From the NCBI GenBank assembly GCA_029948255.1, contig JALIZF010001725.1, forward strand, positions 372,001 through 436,000: a stretch of DNA of 64,000 nt. The letters are read 5' to 3'. Shown in pieces: positions 22,008-33,603 of the stretch (position 1 is the first letter of the stretch; each line of letters opens with the position of its first letter). The notes beneath the pieces were generated by a model. That model saw nothing but the letters and a program-made list of their open reading frames with translations, made no database searches and was not told the DNA's origin. The position numbers and the translations under genes are program-made. This stretch comes from Telmatactis stephensoni. Taxonomy: Eukaryota; Cnidaria; Anthozoa; Actiniaria; Isophelliidae.

Positions 22008-25000
22008 TCATAAAGCATTTAAATACTCTTGAGATGGTCTTGCCACTAACTCAGTTTCACTATGAGCATAAGGACACTGTTCTCTGGTTAACACACAGCC
22101 ATCGGGGTGGTTAAAATGAAACCAGCAAAGTGATGTGTTACGTAGGGCTTCATAACGTTTCCTCTTGGTGTTGAGGTCCCCATTAGTCAATTTAGGGCCT
22201 GGTAACTCATGTCTCCAGTCTCGTAGCTGAACAACGCCTCCAACAACTAATTTTGTAAAAAAGAACTTGTCAGAATAATGCTCAAAACATTTCATAGTGC
22301 TTTGAAGGGAATAGAGAGATGGAAAAGTGGATGCATTACATAGTTGATGTGATTTCCTCTAACATGAATTTTACATGCTCAGCACTATTAAAATGAAGTA
22401 TAATTTTGTGAAGTTGGCTGTGAGGGCTGGATCAGGTCACTTAGAGACAGTGAGAACATAGCCTGTGTAGGTCGTTGCACTTCAAGGGGAGGGTGGTGGG
22501 GAGAAGGAAGGAAAGAAGTACCTGCAGCAAAACCCCTACATTCCATGTATTTTTACATCCATTTTCCATATTTTTTAAGAAATCATCTAAAGAGCAATAA
22601 TTATAATGCATCAAGACTGAAGACTTCATACAGTTTTCTAAACTTCCATGGTTAACTATAATGTTTGAGTTATTTTGCTTTGGAGGTTGGAAGAGAATAA
22701 GCAGCAATTTTCCAGTAGCTGCAGTTTCACACTTCACAATGTCAACAGATGATGAGGTGTGTAATGACAACACCAAGGGTTTCGTTGCAGGCACGTCTTT
22801 CCCTCTTCTCCAACCCCTTCCTCTAGAAGGGCCCATTATGAAGGCTAGTGAGAACATGGAATTACTGTGGCTAATAGCAAAATTGCCAGTCCAAATTGCT
22901 TTTTGAAGATGGCTGCATCTTACTGAAGAAATACAAAAGATATTAATGGTAGAAGGACCCACATATCTTAAAATGCTCATTTCAACGTAGGGTTTCAATA
23001 CCAAGTACATCAATTTTTGGAGATTAGCAGGGTAGAGCATATCTTAACTCTTAAGATATAGGCTGTTACCTTGAAATATGTAGCGATGATTTTTTAATAA
23101 TGTTTGAATCCCACCACATTCATTCTTGAGCTTTTTGAGTGTTTCTTTACTAAATAACTTTGCAACCTCTGGTAAAGACATAGATCCTCCTTTGTTCCAC
23201 AATTGTACAGGTTTTCCTGTACTTGTAAGTCTTTCAGAGTCTATAGCTTTCAATGTCCTGCAGTCTGTTACATTCTTAGAATGGTCCTTTTTCAACAAAG
23301 CCTCCACTACATTGTTCACAATAAGTTCCTTGATTGGTTTACTTACATGTGAACAATTCCGTACTTCTATTTTATGTTCTCTGGGTTGAAAAGTATTTGA
23401 AGTTCTTGTTTCAATTGCAAGTCTTTTACAAGGTGGACTTTCTACCTCTTCAACTGAAAATTTATCACACTCATCAACTGGTAAAGAGTTATCGTCAATT
23501 GACACTTCATTTCTGCTTCCTGTATCAGACATGGAAGATGGAGCAGTACCAGAAAATGTGTGAGTCACATGTTCTTCTTCAAGTGTTGCATGGTCATCAC
23601 TAATAGAAGTGCTTGCTGTTTTTAAAGTACAAAATGTCTGTGGTTGCTGTCCTTGGTCAATGTCACAACCACGTTCTCGTATAAACTTTTTGATTCTATT
23701 ATCCATGCTTTGTTGCTCTTCTTCAGGATATGTCCTACACTGGCCTATTTGACAAACCTAAAAATTAAAATTAATAAATGCTTTTAAATACTTGAAATCT
23801 ATCAAGTAAGCTTAATATATGTACTGCATATCCAAAAGTGGTTGCTTTATAACTGTTATCCAGAAAATGTTTGTATTTGAAATCAAGTTAGCTTACTCTT
23901 TTTGTTGATGGTATTCTCAACATGTCTTCTTCAACTTCAAAACCACAGCTGATCCCCACATGGTTGACAAAGTCTAGATAACCACGATACTGAGACACCT
24001 TATTGTCTTTTCGAACAAACTGGAAAAAATCCATACAAGAACAAGATACAAGTAAGAAAGTTTTCACTCTCTGGTCAATAAATATTCCAAGTTCTGCCTC
24101 AAGGCCCTTGATCATCAGACATTTGATCCTGTTGGCAATCAGCCTTGCAAACAGCTGAGAAATGACAGTGAAACATATATGCTCCAATCCTCCCATGCTC
24201 CCATCCTCCCACCACATGTTGACAGAGACTGATGAGAAATGCATGATTGTGCAATTGAGAAACTGATGAGAAATGCATGTGCAGTTGTAACTTGACTGAG
24301 GCTGATCTCATGATGATGATGATAATAATAATTTTGATGAAATATGTACCCTACAGTATGGTTTCCAGTTGTAATAACTGTTAGCACTTCTGAGTTCATA
24401 CCTTAGAATTGAAATCATAGAAGCAACATGGCAGAACAAAGTATCGAGTGTTGTATGAGGACCTACCAAAATGATAAAGACATACATGTATGATTCAGTT
24501 TTTAGGTATTAAAGGTACAGAATTCTGTGTTTATCAGTAACATGATTAAACAAGTGACTGCTTGAGCTGGTTGTTTGAATATGAAATCACAAGAAATGTG
24601 CCTAGAGTAACCTTAACTTTAGACTGATTTGGTAGTGGTGCTTGAAAAAAAAGATTTTTGGGAAAACTTGCAGTGATAAGCACACTGTGAAAAACTGTGG
24701 ACTGACTGTGAAAATGTTTTTGCCATGCACATTATATTATATGCATGTCTGGCTGTGATTAAAGTATTACGTACACATTAGAGGTAAAATTTATTACACT
24801 AAGTATCCATTCTTGAAATTGTTGCATTAATGCAGCAGTTGCAGAAATTGAACTCAACTTTACTCCTGCAATTGCTGACTTGTTCAAACTTTTGCACAGA
24901 GCAGTCACAGGTATATATATGGTGCGTGTCTGGTACTTTGAAGTGTGTTTCAGTCTTTCTACCTTGCTGCAATAACTGGTAGCCATGGAGTAAGCTCATC

Positions 25001-27533
25001 AGAGTGATTTCCTATCAACCAATCTACATTGGGGAAAAGATCTGGTAATGTAGGATCAAGAGGATTTTCCTAAAGAAGGATGGTAGGACATGAAATCATT
25101 AGTTTTAACCACCATGACCATATTGTGATATACATTAATTTAATAATCATTATTAATAACAATCTGTATTATTGTGAGCATTTAATGCATTTTTATAAAG
25201 ACCTTTTACAGTATGAAGTATATTTACTACTTTTATCATTATCACCATCATCACCATCATCATCATCATCATCATCATCATCTTCATCATCACCATCAGA
25301 TCCAATGCATTACGTACATCATCATCAACATCACAGCCATTGCTATTGCTTACCTCTAATTTTACATCATGGCCATACATCTCCCAAGATCTTCCTCTTT
25401 CTTACATCAATACCAGAACCTGGATACTTGAAAAATCAACAACAACAAGAATATATTTGCAAAATTTCAATTTTTGGCCACACAAGAAAATTCAGAAATT
25501 TAATCAATAATCTCACCCCTTCTTTAGTAAGAATATAAACAAGAAGACCATTGCCACAACCCAAGTCTACAAAACTCTGTTTTTCTTTTAATTCTTTTTT
25601 CTGTCTTTCTGCTTCCCAAAGAACCTAAACAGAGAGCTGTGTGTAAAAAGGATCTGCAGGAACACATACGAACAGTACGTTTGGTTTATGTGTAACTTAC
25701 AATTAAATAGGTTGCAATAGCGATGTCTTCAAAAACAAACTTCTGAGGATCTGTATTTTCTGGCCAGTTCTAATCAAGTTAGAAAACAAATTGGCATCAA
25801 TATCTACTTGTGATCAATAATTGATTATTCAAAATTGGTATATCAGTCCCATATCCCTTTAGCAGTTATCATATGAGTATGAAACAAATCGTGCCATGAC
25901 ATGACCATGTCAATGCTGAGATGTCAATAAAAACATTCAAAATTCCTGTCGTGAATGTGCACATATAAGGAAAAGGAATTCACATGTACAGCTTGTTTAC
26001 ACATACCTTGACTAGGTCCCAGCCATATTTTTCTTTTAGTGTCTGATACAGAACTGTATACCTTTCCAAGGAAATCAGCCTTAATGAACCTTTAGAGCTC
26101 TTCTCTGGATTTTCTGCCCATTTCTTGAGTTTTGGAAGAAGTTGTTCACTAAGCCACTTGATTGATGGGCTGACAACACCATCACCTACCAAGGTGTCTG
26201 TAGTTTTATCAATATGTAACAAAATTCTAAAGAAAAAGCAAATACATTAAATTCCATCATAGTGAAAAAGGAAGGCATTTATCTAGCATAATGATGCTAT
26301 ACAGAGACTAAAGCTGTACCTCAAAAGAGGGAGAAAGAAGCTGAAATTTTTAATCAATAAATTAATCTTTTAACTAGCTGAGTTTAATTGGCTGTAGTTT
26401 ACCTCATGTGTTCATCAGATCTAGATATGCCAAGATAAGAAACCTTGTAAGCTACCATTTCAGATTTATCACTGATACCGTATTTGCCCTCTTCAGAAAT
26501 TATGGTGGTGTCAGGCTTTTCAGTGCAAACAGGAATGAATGAAACTTCTTTACATCTTTTATCTAAAAACATCATGAGACTATTATTCATACTGGCAATA
26601 AGTTATTACAATATATTACATTATCCTCTTCTGCAAACTTCCACCAGGGACTATACTTTGGGATCTTTTGCTCCTGACATAATCAATTGATTGAAACTGA
26701 ATGTTCGATACCACTGCATTTAATCAAACGGGAGGGGAGTGGAGGGAAAGAATAGAGAAGAGGAGAATGGGACAGGGAGAGGTAGGATCAAGAGCTGACT
26801 GAACAGAGCTGCATATTTCATTACATTTTAAAATATTTGAGTATGATTAGAGACTATAAAAGGCCCATGCAAACACTCCAAAAATACTGGTCAACACTGT
26901 CTTAAGCCTGGATTATACTTGTGTTATAGCAACATAAGAATAAGCGCTATGCTTACAATAATGCATGGTGCTAAGTTTAAACCGGGACTTTAGCATATTG
27001 TCTCCCTCACTGATTTATACCACCCTGATATGGCACTAGGGTCATTTTTGTCCTTTGCTATCAGTTATCTCGAGCACCCGCTAATTCGCAGCACCTAACG
27101 TCTCTTCGCAGTTCGATATAATGGAGGTTCAAGATGTACCTATGAAGACGAGTTCAATAAGTCGATCACTTTTCCCCATCAGACGTGGCAGCAACCTTCT
27201 AAGCACCACTTCAATCAAAGTTTCCTCATCACTGGATTTGTCCTTTCTCTATCATCACACTTTTATACTCATCAATTTTGTTAGATAACAGTAGAAGATG
27301 TTACTGAAGTCGAATCGGACCTCACAAGTTTGATAAGGTCTTCACAACACGCACTAGACAAAAATGCACGTTTCATAAGCACAGAACCACTTAATCGTCT
27401 ATTTACAACATGAGGCTTGTCGATCCAAACTTGTACAGACTCCAGAAAATCAGTTAGGGTACATTTTGAGGGGATCTTCGTGGACTTTTTGCCACGAAAT
27501 TTCAGCAAACTTTGAGTCCCCTTCGTCCGCCAT
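22008..27533 (-). CDS. TRMT44: tRNA (uracil-2'-O-)-methyltransferase TRMT44 (12 exons, two single-base frameshifts)
   Basis: Exons in transcript order: 27533-27305, 27248-27140, 26562-26403, 26226-26007, 25769-25701, 25624-25517, 25426-25354, 25069-24963, 24462-24402, 24019-23897, 23757-23070 and 22246-22008; about 727 residues once the two shifts are bridged. It closely follows human TRMT44 (METTL19), which makes 2'-O-methyluridine at position 44 of tRNA-Ser: FLESVQVWIDKPHVVNRRL near the start, SAM-binding QSFVDLGCGNGLLV, DWLIGNHSDELTPWLPVIAA, FVLPCCFYDF, EEDMLRIPSTKRV, and a C-terminal CCCH zinc finger (CWFHFNHPDGCVLTREQCPY). Exon 1 has one base too many between the ATG frame and the homologous frame, probably in the A-run at 27464-27467. 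Exon 7 has 73 bp where 72 are needed, with one extra T near 25391 after GIDVRKRKI. Both may be assembly errors; if real, the gene is broken. It shares a short divergent promoter with the gene at 27617. Confidence 0.93.
25240..25300. repeat. (ATC)n microsatellite in a TRMT44 intron
   Basis: Tandem ATC/ACC triplets between TRMT44 exons 7 and 8. Open frames reading poly-Ser or poly-Met here are artefacts of the repeat. Confidence 0.9.
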
Positions 27534-27616
27534 CTTGAATTTGGACTGGATGAGAGATCCTGGGCACTATCTCGCCCTAGACTCCTCTCAGTTGTTCTCG
27601 AAGCGGGAAATCCAAA
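27534..27616. promoter_or_regulatory. Divergent (bidirectional) promoter region
   Basis: Only 83 bp separate the ATG of TRMT44 (minus) from the ATG of the membrane protein gene (plus). Each ATG sits in an AATGGCG or GATGGCG context. No TATA box is visible. Initiation must lie in or overlap these 83 bp, so the two genes probably share control elements (inference). Confidence 0.7.
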
Positions 27617-30600
27617 ATGGCGCTGGGTTTCATTGCTTTGTGTTCAGGTTGCTGCACATTTTACTCGCTTAGCAATGCTATTTTGGGGATTATTGGAACG
27701 ATTTTACTACCATTGTACTTCTCTTTTTGTGGTCCTGAAGCTGCAATCAGGTTTTCATTGCTTCTATGCGTGCACGCCTTTATTTTAGCTTGTCTCCCCA
27801 ATGCGATTGTGAGTATTATTGTCAAATTTCAATTGTTTTGTTTTGTTCGTTTGTAATTGTTTTCTTAACTTTGAAATCCCGACAGAAATCGATGATCCCG
27901 ATGGTACAGCTTGTATTAATTGTTGTCTTGTTGTTCGTTCCAATCAACGTCACGCCGTTCTTTGCTGTCTGGATGTACGAGAAACTCCTCTTCCTGGCTG
28001 AACCAATTCTGTCAATAATTGAAGCCCTGCAGGTTGTTTTGTTTGTGAATCATGTCAGTCAGTCTCTGGTGGACGAGATTGAAGAGAACACAACTTTTGT
28101 CAAGGTAAAAAGAAATTTGTTTCCTTTGTATGAACGGAATATTTTAGGAAATTTAGGTTTTCTCCCTCATCAAATATTAACAATTTTGGAGATTAACGTT
28201 CACTCACGCTCAGTTTGTCACTCATTTATCTTCTATAAGTCATCTATCTATTCGTCGGTCATTCCTTCCTTCCATCCATCCATCCATCCATCCATCCATC
28301 CATCCATCCATCCATCCATCCATCCATCCATCCATCCATCCATCCATCCATCCATCCATCCATCCATCCATCCATCCATCCATCCATCCATCCATCCATC
28401 CATCCATCCATCCATCCATCCATCCATCCATCCATCCATCCATCCATCCATCCATCCATCCATCCATCCATCCATCCATCCATCCATCCATCCATCCATC
28501 CATTCATCAACTCAATTCTTTTATTCAATCACTCTTTGTCGTTCATTCAGTTATTTCAATTTTCTCATTAATTCACAGTTATTCATTAATTCACTGTCAT
28601 TTTAATTCACGAGGAATTTCTCTCAGGCTATATCTCAGGTAAAAATATTTCTTTCTTATTACAGTCAACAATCATAGGTATTGCATTCACTTCCTACAGC
28701 TGTGTACTCTGGATTAGTTATAATCTTTTTGTGGATGAATTCACTAGTGTTCTTGAAAAATGGTAAGATTTCAACACTTTAATTTGTTTATACCAGTAGG
28801 GAGTAGTCTCCTTCGCAGCCGTTATTAGTCTAGCTCCCATTCCCCTGTGGTCCACTCCCACCAGCCACTACTAATATAAGTAGGGAGATGTTTTATAATT
28901 GTTGCAGAAGTTAATTCCTTCTCCCTTTTGGGAGAGGCAGTTAGACTCCTTAATTATTTGTTTCTTTGAATTTGTTCATTAATCTGCCTGGAGTGAATAA
29001 TGTACTTTATACTGTAATCATTGTTTTGTTATTTTTCCAAAAGTGTTTGTTCTTTTTCGATTCAGCTAAGGTTCAGGTATTGCTGAAATGATTGATCCTT
29101 AATTTGTTCTTACTTTCAGGATTCTCTTTGTTGTTCTTGTTGCATCAGTGTCTGTTCTTATAATCTGTGTAATTCAAGAAGAAGGTATTCTACAAACAAT
29201 ATTTTTGGACAGTCAATTTTAGAAACTTGAACGTATGAAGAAATTACTTAATCTTCATGACCAAACAGAGGAATATTACAATATTGCAATACTATCTAGA
29301 GAATATTAATTACAATACTAGAGTCCACTAGAACAGATTTTGTATTTTGTTTTGCTTTAGATAATAATTTTGTAGCGGGAACATTTTCTAACTAGATGAC
29401 TGACATGATACTTTCAGTAGTGGTAAACCAATTAATATAACTATAGTGTACAGTGATACCTCATTGAAGTGGACCCATTATTAAACAGACACCCCTTTGT
29501 AAGCAGACACTAGCTTAGGTCCCTAATGTTTACTGTAAATTGAGCCCCTACTAAGGGCACCTCTATTGATTAAGTGGATGCAGACACTAAAACACAAGCT
29601 TATTTCAATTGGTATTTCTATTAAACCTTTATCAAATGGACACAGCTTTTCATCTTAGCCTCCTCTGCAGTCATCTCCTTTATCTCCTTTCTTACCTTTG
29701 GGCCTCCTGTGTCATATGACCTAGAGGGACTGTGAAGTCTCACTCAGTCAGTGACAAAGCCTGGCTCCTATCAGAAGGGTTGATAATACCATATATCAAA
29801 GAATAAATCATTCTTCATTTATTTTAGGGATCATATCAGATGCTGCTGTGGTGTCCCTTATGATGGTGTGTATACTATGGGCTATGAAACAAGAACGAAT
29901 CATGAGTACCAACCCATTGAAAATACCTAGCAAGTGGACCGAGTGAGTAAATGACTTGATTGTTGTTGGTCCAGGATTATGATAAACACAGTCTCAGGGA
30001 GACATGGTGGATTCATGGTCATTCACATTTATGTTACAGTACTGGGGCCAGTTGTACAAAGGGTGAATAGCACTGTCCAGTGGATAGATAACACATTTTG
30101 AAATAAAAAGCATCTTTTATCATTTCAGGTCCCTTGAAGGAAAGTCCTTTTTATGGGCACTTAATTCTATGGCTTCTTCAAGTCTAAGTAAGTAAAAAGG
30201 TTTTGATCCATGCAGCCCTAAAAAAAATAACCATCAATCCTCACAATCAATATTTATAGTATTCTGTGTGGTTGGCCCTCATTAAGGGGGGAGGGGAGGG
30301 GAGGGGAGGGGAGGGGAGGGGATTCCTCACCTTTTCACCCCCCCCCCCCTCCCCATTTCTGAGGTCTTGTCATGCAGACTATTTAATTGTAGTGTATAAA
30401 AGTCTGATTTTTTTTAAATTTGAAGGTCATCTTGGACAAGCCCAAGTAATTTTACGCAATCTTGTCTCTCCAACATATCTATTGCTAGCAGCAATCAGGG
30501 TTTGTAGTGTAGTCTTGTGTTTGTGGTTGGTCAAAAGTCTCACTTCCCAGGTACGCCTCTTCTTTTTAATTGGTTCCATACTGTCATGTTCCCTGGGAGT

Positions 30601-32210
30601 ACTCCCTATAATGACCTATACTAGGAGGCCCCACCCAAAAGGAGTACCTCTTTGAGGCTGTTCTTAATGGTTCCATACTGTCATCTTCCCTGGGAGTACT
30701 CCCTATAATGACCTATACTAGGAGGCCCCACCCAAAAGGAGTACCTCTTTGAGGCTGTTCTTAATGGTTCCATACTGTCATGTTCCCTGGGAGTACTCCC
30801 TATAATGACCTATACTAGGAGGCCCCACCCAAAAGGAGTACCTCTTTGAGGCTGTTCTTAATGGTTCCATACTGTCATGTTCCCTGGGAGTACTCCCTAT
30901 AATGACCTATACCAGGAGGCCCCACCCAAAAGGAGTGCCTCTTTCAAGTTGTAGGTATAAAAAAAGGTTAGCCTCCTCTTCAGGCAACACTTGCTTTTTG
31001 GAGAGAAAGCTGTCTCAACTAAAACCCAGGTGTTGCCCTCGGAGGAGGCTGATAAAAGGTTTAGGATTTCATCAATTGCAGTATAGATCAAGGGTGGTAT
31101 TTAGGGATTTTTAAAGGTTTATAAAAGGGATACGTACCTAAAGTGATTCGCCACTCTATCTTCTTCCGTTGTTTTTACTTCCCCGTGCGCGAGCGTGCAT
31201 CCATAGCGAGTTACTGTGTGGCGCTTTATTATTGCAGGGTTCTTTGTGTGCGTGATTTTTTTGTGATTTTTTTTACGATCTGTAAAAACGCAAAAATAAA
31301 TTACTGCAAATATTTACTCCACTTAGAAAATTATCATAGATCACAATCTATGTGTGTATCCCATTTAATGCAAAATGTCCGTTTTCAAAAAAAAACGACT
31401 AGATTACGCTAAAAACACTGTCTTCCAAAATTATTAAACTCCCGCAAAAATAACTTGGCACATGATAGTGTACACTGCTGGACCAATCAGAGCGCGCGTT
31501 ATATCATAGCTTAATGGTAGAGGTCGAGACTATCCACGTAAAATTGAAATATTTGCAATGAATGATCTTTCAGGATGAAGACGAAGTTGATACTGAAGAT
31601 AACTCAATCATAGCCAAGATTTCAAAATTCTGGACAGTAAAATTAGACTCTCTACTGGTGCGATTGATCTTCATCTTTGTTTACACAGAGTTCTTACTTC
31701 GTAGTATGGAAATCTCAACTCATCATTCACTTCACTATAAATCTAGTTTCCTGCCGAGTTTACCAGACTGGGCGAGATTGCTTCTATTTGAAGTTCTATA
31801 CGAGGTTAGGGTATGGAGAATAATACAGCTATGTGTGACTGTCATGACATATATGTATATCTTGTTGAATCCAAGAGATACTTAATTCACTGCCATCCTT
31901 GTAGTGACTGACTCAGTAGCTGACCTCTTTGAACCTCTTTATCCTTTTTAAGAGGTACACCTTGGAGAGACATGCAAGGAATCCGCTCTATACGCTGCTG
32001 AAGTCATGTGCCACATCTGGAGACTCTGGAGCGGCAGGTGATTTACCTTGGTTCCAGAGGCATTCTCTAATTTTTTATTTGTCTTTTTATCTTAATAATA
32101 ATAAAAAGACAAAGAAAATTAGAGAATGCCTCTGGAACCAGAGTACAGGTGATACGGCGTACTCAGTACTCTCGTATAATGCGACAGACCCTGTCACGAA
32201 CCAACCATAG
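27617..32210 (+). CDS. Multipass membrane protein of unrecognised family
   Basis: Exons: 27617-27808, 27886-28104, 28665-28762, 29120-29184, 29828-29942, 30129-30187, 30426-30550, 31574-31804 and 31953-32210. The last includes, or is split by, a 103-bp MITE. Junctions are GT/AG and in phase, giving 453 residues if the MITE is translated or 416 if it is spliced out. At least eight hydrophobic segments are visible, for example [60 protein letters not shown] and [18 protein letters not shown]. An acidic cytosol-like loop ([10 protein letters not shown]) follows. No signal peptide is evident beyond the first membrane segment. I do not recognise a human counterpart and propose no function. The alternative acceptor at 31955 would give a short tail with a stop at the MITE edge. 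The gene shares a promoter with TRMT44. Confidence 0.85.
28264..28503. repeat. (CATC)n microsatellite, about 240 bp
   Basis: Nearly perfect CATC tetranucleotides in intron 2 of the membrane protein gene. Both strands read open over it (HPSI and MDGW repeats), which is an artefact. Confidence 0.98.
30284..30352. repeat. (GGGGA)n followed by a C-run
   Basis: About seven AGGGG units, then a run of about 12 C, in intron 6 of the membrane protein gene. The G tracts could form a quadruplex or pair with the C-run. Confidence 0.85.
30572..30958. repeat. Four 97-bp tandem repeats
   Basis: Units start at 30572, 30669, 30766 and 30863, each beginning GGTTCCATACTGTCAT. The first three differ by about one base; the fourth diverges at its end. 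They lie in intron 7 of the membrane protein gene. Each unit contains GGGAGTACTCCC, a perfect 12-bp palindrome. Confidence 0.95.
30970..31050. repeat. 80-bp hairpin
   Basis: GCCTCCTCTTCAGGCAACAC pairs with GTGTTGCCCTCGGAGGAGGC. It lies directly after the 97-bp tandem array in the same intron. Confidence 0.65.
32043..32145. mobile_element. hAT-like hairpin MITE inserted in a coding exon
   Basis: CAGGTGAT occurs directly before (32035-32042) and after (32146-32153) the 103-bp insert. The arms pair over about 30 bp (GGTTCCAGAGGCATTCTCTA and its inverse). Insert plus duplication is 111 bp, a multiple of three, without a stop codon in the gene's frame. The duplicated target contains CAG|GT, so it also supplies a 5' and a 3' splice site. 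Confidence 0.88.
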
Positions 32211-33315
32211 TTGTTCGGTGCACCAAAGAAAACCTGCCTACCACATTGATTCAGACGCCGCCCTTTTTGCCGAACTCTGTCCAGCAATTATGGAACAGGC
32301 GTAAGCAAGATTTCCTTTGAGAAAAACATTTTGATAAATGGAGGACAGCATCATGCTCATGCATGGTTAATCGGTATATTATATTATTATTATATTATTA
32401 TATTTATGGACAATCAATCAGGAAGCTAGTAACTTATTTATAACTTTTTTAGATCAAGTCATTTATGATCACGCAGCAATAGCACCATGCTATTATTTGT
32501 ATATAAGTCTTTTAATGAGGATTAAAGATGTTTATCATATTTTGCATGCAACACACTCCAACCAAATCTGTACAACGTAAAACCAATAGAGATCTTTAAT
32601 ATCTTTAGTTGCAACAAAAAAACTGCTCATGTTGGCACAGAATAAGACTACGTCCACACCAGTCCGGATAAATCTGAAAACAAATTTTTTGTTACAGTTA
32701 CACCTTACGTCCGCACTAAGCGAAAACGAAAAAAAAAGGATGTGTTTTTAAATTTTTTGAGAGAATTGCCATATACGACGAAGGAATAGCTGCAGCTGAT
32801 ATTGTTATTATCAATGGAGAACTGGATATAAATACGAAACATCTTTGGTGGTTATTGAAATCAAGATCGAAGATGATATCCAAGAGGCAATGCCTTTGTA
32901 CTTCATGTGTGGTAGGATTAGGGTTACGCAAGGCTTAGTATTAATGATATTATCTACGGCACATGAAGTACCTATCAGGGAATGACGCTTATCAGGGTTC
33001 GTACGTTACGCCTCCTGGAAATCCTGAGAAAATCCTGGATTTTTTTTCTTGGAAAGTCCTTGCAAGTCCTGGACTTTTTAATCATTTCCTGGAGAACTCC
33101 TGGAAAACAGAAACGAATAAGTGTACGTTTACTGTGCATATATGTTCACGTAAACGTTCCGTTTACATTCCTTAACTCGGCCAGTAAAAAACCCAGTTAT
33201 CGGCAAATGTATTTTCAGGCTTGAGTGAACTACGCGAAAAACTCCTGAAAATATCTGAAAATCTTCCTTGAAGCTCCTGATTTATTGAATTTTCTGGGCG
33301 TACGAACCCTGGCTA
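32211..33315. other. Intergenic region with repeats
   Basis: It holds the likely 3' UTR of the membrane protein gene and an AT-rich stretch (32370-32400). Near 32650-32735 is a segment starting TACGTCCACACCAGTC that looks repetitive. The CAGGGTTCGTACG-ended repeat follows. I see no exon. Confidence 0.5.
32993..33311. mobile_element. Foldback-ended repeat (CAGGGTTCGTACG termini)
   Basis: It starts CAGGGTTCGTACG and ends with the exact inverse CGTACGAACCCTG. The interior is rich in TCCTGGAAA phrases and non-coding. No clear target duplication is visible. Confidence 0.65.
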
Positions 33316-33603
33316 ATGACTACTGTACTGTCAGCAAACCTTTGCAAAGAGATAGCCCGACTTGTAGCAATAATTGGTACCAACAGTAGCCCCCTAAAAC
33401 TAACGCTGAGTGCACGACCCACAGAGCTTAAAGATATTATGGAACAAAGCGGTAAGGTCGCTGAAGCATCTTCACAGCTTGTAAAGGGTACTGCATTGCT
33501 TGTATCTTTGAAAGACCTGAAACAGGAATCCCTTGAATTGGTGATGCTTTTGTTGAAAATAGTGACCAAATTTCATCTAGATCAGGACAAGCCGACTATT
33601 TAG
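33316..33603 (+). CDS. Small orphan reading frame (95 aa), possible gene remnant
   Basis: An ATG-to-TAG frame of 95 residues begins 5 bp after the CAGGGTTCG element and ends at the tail of the LINE. Its composition is unlike random AT-rich DNA: helical, with ELKDIMEQSGKVAEASSQLV followed by KGTALLVSLKDL. This reminds me weakly of four-helix cytoskeletal domains of the talin type; I would not assign it. It could be one exon of a gene disrupted by the flanking repeats, or chance. Confidence 0.3.
   Translation: MTTVLSANLCKEIARLVAIIGTNSSPLKLTLSARPTELKDIMEQSGKVAEASSQLVKGTALLVSLKDLKQESLELVMLLLKIVTKFHLDQDKPTI

Noticed and set aside
22441..23040. 199-codon minus-strand frame between the last two TRMT44 exons
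   Set aside because: It lies in an intron; the phases and homology of the flanking exons join directly without it.
28240..28605. Open frames encoding HPSI or MDGW repeats
   Set aside because: They are translations of the CATC microsatellite in an intron.
31955..32041. Alternative end of the membrane protein using the acceptor at 31955, with a stop at TGA overlapping the target duplication
   Set aside because: The 31953 acceptor gives a longer frame that stays open on both sides of the MITE, which is hard to explain by chance. The alternative is mentioned in the gene entry.
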